From the NCBI GenBank assembly GCA_017626435.1, contig JAGAIR010000032.1, forward strand, positions 1-9,258: a stretch of 9,258 nucleotides of DNA. The letters are read 5' to 3'. Position 1 is the stretch's first letter; every line of letters begins with the position of its first letter. Under the pieces are notes generated by a model that had not been told where the DNA came from, made no database searches, and worked only from the letters and a program-made list of their open reading frames with translations. Origin of the DNA: Lachnospiraceae bacterium. GTDB taxonomy: Bacteria > Bacillota_A > Clostridia > Lachnospirales > Lachnospiraceae. The position numbers and the translations under genes are program-made. Below, piece by piece: positions 5,501 to 9,258 of the stretch.

Positions 5501-5806
5501 ATGGGCAGTTTATCCAAGTGTGAGCAGGAAACAGTTATCAATTTCAATGCAGGGGAGCAGACAGCAACAGTTTACACCAGAGATAAGGCAGTTATGAGAA
5601 AACTTGACGCATTAGTTATCGGTTTTCCCGAGGTTTATAGGTTGATAGGCGAAACAGATATTGATAAGACCTATTCCATGCCTAAATCATGCGTTAGTTA
5701 TCGTAAGCCGAGAAAACTAAATGATAAATACAGAGAACTTAAAAGAGCACAAATGAAGCAGTATAATATGCAAAGGGAAATCGTTGAAAAAAAGTGTGTT
5801 CAGTGA
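5501..5806 (+). CDS. Conserved hypothetical protein of Tn1549-like conjugative elements
   Basis: 101 aa. The opening (CEQETVINFNAGEQTATVYTRDKAVMRKL in outline: E-T-INFN, then TA-VYT, then RKL) resembles small proteins common in Clostridia conjugative elements near the mobilisation genes, and the middle has the matching 'Y..PK.......PRKL' pattern (YSMPKSCVSYRKPRKL, 58-73). No catalytic motif, signal peptide or membrane segment is visible; the C-terminus is basic and probably helical. ATG 5501 has GGAAAGGAG (5485-5493) at good distance. Function unknown. The end of the gene carries the promoter of the following VanZ-like gene, so that gene seems to have been placed behind it as cargo. Confidence 0.7.
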   Translation: MGSLSKCEQETVINFNAGEQTATVYTRDKAVMRKLDALVIGFPEVYRLIGETDIDKTYSMPKSCVSYRKPRKLNDKYRELKRAQMKQYNMQREIVEKKCVQ

Positions 5807-5812
5807 TATAAT
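5784..5812 (+). promoter_or_regulatory. Strong promoter of the VanZ-like gene
   Basis: -35 TTGAAA (5784-5789), 17-base spacer, -10 TATAAT (5807-5812, perfect). It overlaps the last codons of the preceding gene and gives the VanZ-like gene its own transcript. Confidence 0.75.
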
Positions 5813-5866
5813 TTATTTACTATATGAGAGCGAAAATTTGAATTTTACAAACAGGAGTAAATGTAG

Positions 5867-6412
5867 ATGATAGAAATATCATATTTATCGGCAGTAATAT
5901 TTATAAGTATTGTGTGGTGTTTGGTAAGAATATTATTTGCAATAAAAAACAAGGGTATTCAATGGAAAAGAGAAGCACAACTGATATTGGTGTATGTTTG
6001 CATTATCGTTGTTGCTCGTTTTACATTTTTTCCATTTTTCAAAGTGAATGGTGAAATACAACCATTGATTTTTGAAGTTGCAAAGGCTTTTCCGTTTCGT
6101 ATAAATTTAATACCGTTTTTTAATCTTTTTGATTATCCAAGTATGAAAGATACTTTGATTAATGTGATTGGAAATACAACAATGTTTATGCCAATAGGTG
6201 TGATTTATCCTATGGTATATAAAAAGTTAAATACAGCCCCAAAAGTCTTACTTGCAGGAATTGGGTTGTCGTTGTGTATTGAAATTTTGCAGTTACCATT
6301 TTACGACAGAGTAACAGATATTGATGATTTGTTATTAAATTCCATTGGATTTTCAATTGGGTATTTTGTTTATGTAATGGTAAAAAAGATAGGGCGAGGT
6401 ATTGCAAAATAA
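5867..6412 (+). CDS. VanZ family membrane protein
   Basis: 181 aa with about four to five membrane segments (roughly residues 5-27, 36-58, 98-116, 126-144 and 150-172). The VanZ signature is present: FRINLIPFFNLFDY (77-90), then INVIGNTTMFMPIGVIYP (98-115), then an SLCIEILQLPF segment and the DIDDLLLNSIGFSIGY ending (152-167), including the conserved D-DD-L-N-G residues. VanZ of Tn1546 gives low-level teicoplanin resistance; most homologues in Clostridia have no shown resistance role, so the function here is open. ATG 5867 is preceded by AGGAG (5853-5857). The gene is clearly more AT-rich than the block at 1251-4607, has its own promoter and is followed by hairpins, all consistent with acquired cargo in the element. 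Confidence 0.88.
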   Translation: MIEISYLSAVIFISIVWCLVRILFAIKNKGIQWKREAQLILVYVCIIVVARFTFFPFFKVNGEIQPLIFEVAKAFPFRINLIPFFNLFDYPSMKDTLINVIGNTTMFMPIGVIYPMVYKKLNTAPKVLLAGIGLSLCIEILQLPFYDRVTDIDDLLLNSIGFSIGYFVYVMVKKIGRGIAK

Positions 6413-6458
6413 GCAAGTGAAAATTTCAGGTTTCACCGCATTTTAATTTAATATTGAA

Positions 6459-6507
6459 CACCTAAAGGTGGCATGGAAAATTATAAAAACCATGACCACC
6501 TTTTTTG
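6459..6507 (+). terminator. Terminator with a competing upstream hairpin (possible attenuator)
   Basis: AAAGGTGG (6464-6471) pairs with CCACCTTT (6496-6503), with CATGG/CCATG (6472-6476/6490-6494) inside and T's to 6506: a strong intrinsic terminator. CACCT at 6459-6463 can instead pair with AGGTG (6466-6470), which would break the terminator stem. It lies between the VanZ-like gene and the next gene. Confidence 0.75.
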
Positions 6508-6540
6508 TTGCAAAAAATCTAGAAAAAGGAGATTGAAATT

Positions 6541-6894
6541 ATGTTACAGAATAACGAAAAAACAGCAGAGGTATTAAAGGCAGAGAAGATTGTGGAGCAG
6601 GCTAAGGCAAGACTGGCAGAAGCAAAGAGAAAAGCAAGCCAGCAGAAGCGAAAAGAGGAAAATCAGCACAAGTACATGATGGGCGGTATTGTTCATAAAT
6701 ATTTCCCAGAGTGCTACCAGTTTGACGAGCAGGAGCTGAACAGAATTATTGCTTCGGGGATGAAGTCGGAGCAATGTCAGCGAATTATCGAACTTGTGAA
6801 GCGAGAGAGTGCTGAAAAGCGGATGAGTGTAGTTACAAAAGTGGAAAGAGAGGTGGCAGGGAGTGAAGATATTGGCAGGGGCGAAAGTGTCTAA
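6541..6894 (+). CDS. Small pre-relaxase protein (DUF3847/accessory mobilisation-like)
   Basis: 117 aa. Residues ~10-45 form a highly charged Lys/Glu/Ala helix (EVLKAEKIVEQAKARLAEAK, then KRKASQQKRKEENQHK), followed by YMMGGIVHKYFPECYQF (45-61) and a short helical domain. Small charged-helix proteins of this kind stand directly before the MobA/MobL relaxase in Tn1549-type elements and resemble accessory relaxosome proteins; DUF3847 is the closest label I can give, with moderate certainty. ATG 6541 follows AAAAAGGAG (6524-6532). It is separated from the relaxase gene by the hairpin array (6902-7136), which would be the natural site for an oriT-binding accessory protein. The last ~25 residues look unstructured and may be diverged. 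Confidence 0.6.
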   Translation: MLQNNEKTAEVLKAEKIVEQAKARLAEAKRKASQQKRKEENQHKYMMGGIVHKYFPECYQFDEQELNRIIASGMKSEQCQRIIELVKRESAEKRMSVVTKVEREVAGSEDIGRGESV

Positions 6895-6901
6895 AACCAG
6901 T

Positions 6902-7141
6902 CAACGAGATTTTCTCGTTGCGCACAGATATACCATCTGCGATGGTATGTGCGCTCTCCGAGGGGTCTTGCAGACAGCCATTGCCTGCCGAGGGCAGTCA
7001 AAAGGGAACACTGCGTTTTCCCTTCGGTGCAGAGGACGCACCTACCCATTTGCATACTTTGCGTTCAGTGAAACTCCAAAAAGCGGAGCTTCACTGCCCA
7101 CAAAGTCAGCCGATACCGCACAATCCACAGTATCGGTCAGC
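6902..7141. repeat. Dense hairpin array between pre-relaxase protein and relaxase (candidate oriT / structured RNA)
   Basis: At least seven inverted repeats in about 235 bases: CAACGAG/CTCGTTG (6902-6908/6914-6920); GCGCAC/GTGCGC plus ATACCATC/GATGGTAT with loop TGC (6920-6954); GTCT/AGAC with loop TGC (6965-6975); CTGCC/GGCAG (6985-6997); AAGGGAA/TTCCCTT with an inner AC/GT and loop TGC (7002-7024); GGTGC/GCACC (7026-7042); CAGTGAA/TTCACTG with CTCC/GGAG (7066-7096); CCGATAC/GTATCGG (7110-7136), flanked by direct repeats GTCAGC (7105-7110, 7136-7141). No convincing gene crosses it. The position directly upstream of a relaxase is where oriT is often found. Confidence 0.75.
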
Positions 7142-7172
7142 TACAGCACTTGCATGAGAGTGAGGTGTTGCT

Positions 7173-7568
7173 ATGGCTGTTAAAAACCTAAGTACCCGAG
7201 TTGCCATTATCGGTAGAGGTGCAAAGTGCAGAGGTGGCTCATCCGCAGTTGACAGGTCAGCATATATCAGCCGTACCATCATGTACTCTGAATATGACGG
7301 AACAACCTACTATCCGAAATATAGCGAGGATTTGGTGCATAATGAGGTTATGCTACCAGTCAATGCTCCAGCAGAATATTTAGACCCGTCGGTGCTATGG
7401 AACTCCGTTGAAATGAATAACTATAAAATAAATAGAATTAATTCCGGGGTTGATAGAAAGAGTAAAAAGATGCTGGCAATTATCAGCGATATTTTGTCAG
7501 AAAAACTTTCAAAATTCTTGGTAGATGAAATTATTGAGCAAATAGTTGAAGCTTTGAATGGGAAGTAG
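7173..7568 (+). pseudogene. MobA/MobL family relaxase, truncated after ~81 codons and fused to a foreign tail
   Basis: Residues 1-81 match the start of MobA/MobL relaxases of Tn1549-like elements: AVKNLSTRVAIIGRG, then SAYISRTIMYSEYDG, then the EDLVHNEVMLP and SVLWNSVEM landmarks. Intact enzymes run for several hundred residues, with a metal-binding His cluster further on that is absent here, so it cannot nick DNA as it stands. After M81 (about base 7415) the sequence becomes AT-rich and unrelated: residues 82-131 read on in frame through a lysine-rich helical stretch (DILSEKLSKFLVDEIIEQIV) to a stop. The relaxase RBS GAGGTG (7162-7167) is intact. The break marks where another DNA block was joined. 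The 131-aa product could be made but is probably a relic. Confidence 0.8.
7416..7568 (+). pseudogene. Residual 3' end of an unidentified AT-rich gene
   Basis: This 50-codon stretch is in frame with the relaxase remnant but differs in composition, and it ends 6 bases before the helicase start, as a genuine upstream operon partner would. Its amphipathic ending (SDILSEKLSKFLVDEIIEQI) resembles the C-terminal helix of a larger protein. The family is not recognisable. Confidence 0.4.
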
Positions 7569-7574
7569 ATATTT

Positions 7575-8468
7575 ATGGAAATAATGCCAAGCGAATACCA
7601 ACAATTGGAATTGGGACGCAACGAGAAATTGTTTACTCATTACGCTGAAGCGAGTGAAAACTTCGGCTTCTATCTGCTAAATACAAATGCAGCAATGGTA
7701 CAGGGTGAGCAACAGCATATTTTAATTTGTGATAAGGGTGTTTTAATGATTAAATTCTTTGAGGGATTTAATGATTTGTCACTCTTTGAAACAGTTATGT
7801 CGGTTTACTACTCTGGAGTGTTTCAAGGAACATATGACATTGTGAGAAAAAAATTAGAGTCCAATAGGGCTCTTATTGGCGTGGATAAGAAGTTGGCAAT
7901 TGGTTTCAACTATATTTGTGTGTTTCCAAATTTAGAGAATCCTGATTTATCGGATTTTAAAGACGGTTTTAGGAGCTTTGTTGAAAAGCATTGTGCTTTT
8001 AAGAAGGATTTCACAGATTTTAAAAAGGATTTTTACCTAACGGCAATAAAATACATTGAAATTAATTCAAATCTTCTATCTAGGGATGGAATGCTCGTAG
8101 ATGAGAAAAGTGTAAATTCGGTTTTGCAACGAATTGCACCAGAGTATACAACGATAAGAATTAGTCAAATTGATGATGCTGTAACCTGCAAGGGCGCGGA
8201 TGATGAGGTTTTGGTTGTTACATCTGATGACGTAGCAGTAAGGGCTTTTATGCTTGATACTGATCAAATTAATATCGTGAATAAAATCTCAAAAGGCGAT
8301 CAGTTGATATTGGCCTGTGCGGGAAGTGGTAAGAGTGTAATTCTTATGGTCTGCAATCCGTTCCGGTCTTTTGGTGATCATGAAGAAAGAACAGTCGGAA
8401 CGTTCGGATATCATATCCCAGGCGTCTTCTCTCCATTCATCTGCATCGGCATGAAAGAAATCGGATGA
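7575..8468 (+). pseudogene. Superfamily 1 (UvrD-like) helicase, truncated after Walker A
   Basis: Residues 1-~230 are an N-terminal accessory region of uncertain family, in the position where NERD-type nuclease domains occur in such helicases; I do not see a clear nuclease motif. Residues ~232-258 read LDTDQINIV (Q-motif-like), KGDQLILAC and AGSGKS (249-254), the Walker A loop of UvrD/PcrA-type helicases. After about M258 (base ~8348) homology stops: the last ~40 residues are the reverse strand of a DUF5131 gene. All motifs from Walker B on are missing, so it cannot hydrolyse ATP. ATG 7575 has only a modest RBS (GGGAAG). Helicases of this type often belong to two-gene phage-defence modules, and the 50-codon relic before it may be the partner's end; that is inference. 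Confidence 0.7.
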
Positions 8469-8732
8469 AAAGCAGGTCCAGATATGTGAGCCGAAGGGAA
8501 TCTTATATCTGCCTTTATATTTGCCGGATCTTAAGATCTTAACCGGAAGATCGAAGTTCTCTGTCTTTTGTACGATGGAAGGATCCTTTCCGATGGATTC
8601 ATCCCTGCGATACATATAGCAGTGCAGGCATCCGGTACTGGTCTTCGTGCATCCGTGCCACAGATTCCAGCCTATCGATTCCGGTGGTCTTGGATCGGTA
8701 TTTTCTTCCGGGAATAAAGACAACTGTTTCAT
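8289..8732 (-). pseudogene. DUF5131 (phage Gp37/Gp68-like) protein, 3' truncated
   Basis: About 125 N-terminal residues fit DUF5131: SIGWNLWHGCTKTSTGCLHC (19-38), with the CxxxxxGCxxC-like cysteine pattern C28/C35/C38, then IPFGSHIWTCFSSDFFHADAD and CSFFMITKRPERI (113-125). The family has a radical-SAM-like cysteine arrangement and is found on phages and mobile elements; its reaction is not established. Full-length members are clearly longer (about 200-260 aa). Homology ends at base ~8350; the last ~20 residues are the reverse strand of the helicase gene. ATG 8732 is the only possible start (a TAA is two codons upstream), but its RBS is poor, the best candidate AGGAAG being ~17 bases away. 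It lies 21 bases behind the XRE gene and would be cotranscribed with it. Confidence 0.7.
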
Positions 8733-8753
8733 GGCGTATTATCATCACACTTC

Positions 8754-8966
8754 CTACGTGGTATGCTCTTCCTCCAGATGGAAGATATCTTCCACAGAGA
8801 CTTTAAAATATGCTGCAAGTCGCAGAGCTGTTTCGAGGCTGGCCGGATTCTTTTCAAGCTCGATGTTGCTGATGCTTCTTTCACACATACCGACAGCAGT
8901 TGCAAGATCAGCCTGCTTTAAGCACTGTTCCTTGCGCATCTTTTTAAGATCATTTTTGACTGCCAT
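8754..8966 (-). CDS. XRE family helix-turn-helix regulator, 70 aa
   Basis: MAVKNDLKKMRKEQCLKQADLATAVGMCERSISNIE is summarised as: helix 1 (about 4-13), then the HTH LKQADLATAVGMCERSISNIEL (16-37) with the Q-DLA-VG-S-S-IE pattern of Cro/C1-type repressors, then NPASLETALRLAAYF and the VEDIFHLEEE ending (59-68) typical of short stand-alone XRE proteins. The length of 70 aa is full size for this class. Start ATG at 8966 is chosen over the upstream in-frame start at 9020 because GGAGGG (8977-8972) lies 5 bases before it. Its promoter contains a TTGTA/TACAA repeat between the -35 and -10, so autoregulation is likely. It probably drives the truncated DUF5131 gene as well. Confidence 0.87.
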   Translation of the reverse strand: MAVKNDLKKMRKEQCLKQADLATAVGMCERSISNIELEKNPASLETALRLAAYFKVSVEDIFHLEEEHTT

Positions 8967-9005
8967 ATAATCCCTCCTTTTTGAGTTGACCTGATACGGG
9001 GAGCG

Positions 9006-9033
9006 ATTATATTGTAGCAATCAACATGTACAA
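9006..9033 (-). promoter_or_regulatory. Promoter of the XRE regulator gene
   Basis: On the minus strand, -35 TTGTAC (9033-9028) and -10 TATAAT (9011-9006, perfect) are 16 bases apart. The leader to the ATG at 8966 is about 30 bases. Confidence 0.65.
9012..9033. promoter_or_regulatory. Probable XRE operator
   Basis: TTGTA (9012-9016) and TACAA (9029-9033) are perfect 5-base inverted arms separated by 12 bases, filling the space between the promoter boxes. Binding here would exclude RNA polymerase. Short arms make this moderate evidence only. Confidence 0.45.
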
Positions 9034-9044
9034 TAATCTGGACT

Positions 9045-9215
9045 CTAACTCACAACCCGGCCAAAAGTTTTAAATGTTTCTCCTTCGGCAATCTCAATAG
9101 GATTGTACTTGTCATTCAGAGTAGTCTCGGAAACTATTGAATAAATGATGTATAACTTATTCAGCAAATAACCATCCCTTATTCTGCTACGAAAACGATA
9201 GAAAACGGCATGACT
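9045..9215 (-). pseudogene. C-terminal remnant, possibly of an S24/LexA-like repressor
   Basis: A frame without an ATG start runs 56 codons to a TAG at 9047-9045. Its last part, LNDKYNPIEIAEGETFKTFG then RVVS, resembles the end of S24-type repressor/peptidase domains, which finish with 'N..Y.PI.I.....F.I.G.VV'. The first residues after the upstream stop do not fit, and no active-site Ser or Lys is visible, so only the tail of a gene survives, either frameshifted or cut off. It lies upstream of the XRE gene on the same strand, as in phage-like immunity regions. The assignment rests on a weak pattern. The remaining bases to 9258 show nothing recognisable. Confidence 0.35.
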
Positions 9216-9258
9216 TTAAAACCTCCCATTGGCAGGTTTTGAAAACGTATTCAGGAAA

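Noticed and set aside
6952..6997. tRNA-like folding in the hairpin array
   Set aside because: The stems do not make a cloverleaf and there is no TTCGA-type T-loop or CCA end in place.
6902..7141. CRISPR array or tandem repeat in the hairpin region
   Set aside because: The inverted repeats differ in sequence from each other and there are no regularly spaced direct repeats.
6863..7183. Open frames crossing the hairpin array (106 and 79 codons)
   Set aside because: They have no good RBS, no recognisable protein pattern, and their codons are set by the inverted repeats.
8647..8970. 107-codon + strand frame
   Set aside because: Lies opposite the XRE and DUF5131 genes, which have family motifs; no RBS or known pattern.

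Overview
This window looks like a mosaic of mobile-element DNA from a low-to-moderate GC Firmicute, most likely a gut Clostridia/Lachnospiraceae-type genome. The evidence is strong AGGAGG-type ribosome binding sites throughout, Tn1549/CTn-like conjugative-element backbone families (DUF4315, DUF4366-like, a small pre-relaxase protein, MobA/MobL relaxase), a VanZ-like protein and a YwnA-like Rrf2 regulator. No rRNA, tRNA, CRISPR array or intact transposase is visible.

Layout. (1) 1-1129: a tight three-gene run on +: the 3' end of a protein with a dsRNA-binding domain, a 58-aa acidic small protein and a Nudix hydrolase, closed by an intrinsic terminator. (2) 1141-4607: a redox/stress-looking cluster: a tandem SnoaL-like protein, a single-cysteine Rrf2 regulator, a DUF1349 protein, a flavin split-barrel/2[4Fe-4S] ferredoxin fusion and a zinc-type macrodomain. 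Three copies of one inverted-repeat operator lie in front of the first two genes, which suggests Rrf2 autoregulation. (3) 4608-7415: conjugative-element backbone pieces: DUF4315 (fused in frame to the end of the macrodomain), a DUF4366-like secreted peptide cut to 59 aa, a non-coding purine/pyrimidine strand-switch region, a conserved element hypothetical, a VanZ-like AT-rich cargo gene with its own promoter, a small pre-relaxase protein, a ~240-bp array of hairpins (candidate oriT or structured RNA) and the first ~81 codons of a MobA/MobL relaxase. (4) 7416-8350: an AT-rich foreign block with the tail of one unknown gene and the front of a superfamily 1 helicase, which stops just after Walker A. 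(5) 8350-9258, minus strand: a DUF5131 gene missing its 3' end, joined tail to tail with the helicase; an intact small XRE regulator with a promoter that overlaps its probable operator; and the degraded C-terminal end of a possible S24/LexA-like repressor.

How it fits together. Only block 2 looks like a complete functional unit: an Rrf2-controlled group that could combine small-ligand binding, flavin/FeS electron transfer and ADP-ribose removal. At least four breakpoints (near 4596, 5090, 7415 and 8350) cut known families, so the region is either a graveyard of nested element insertions and deletions or, less likely, an assembly chimera. The most unusual items are the repeated operator, the macrodomain::DUF4315 fusion made by reading through a Shine-Dalgarno sequence, and the dense hairpin array before the relaxase.
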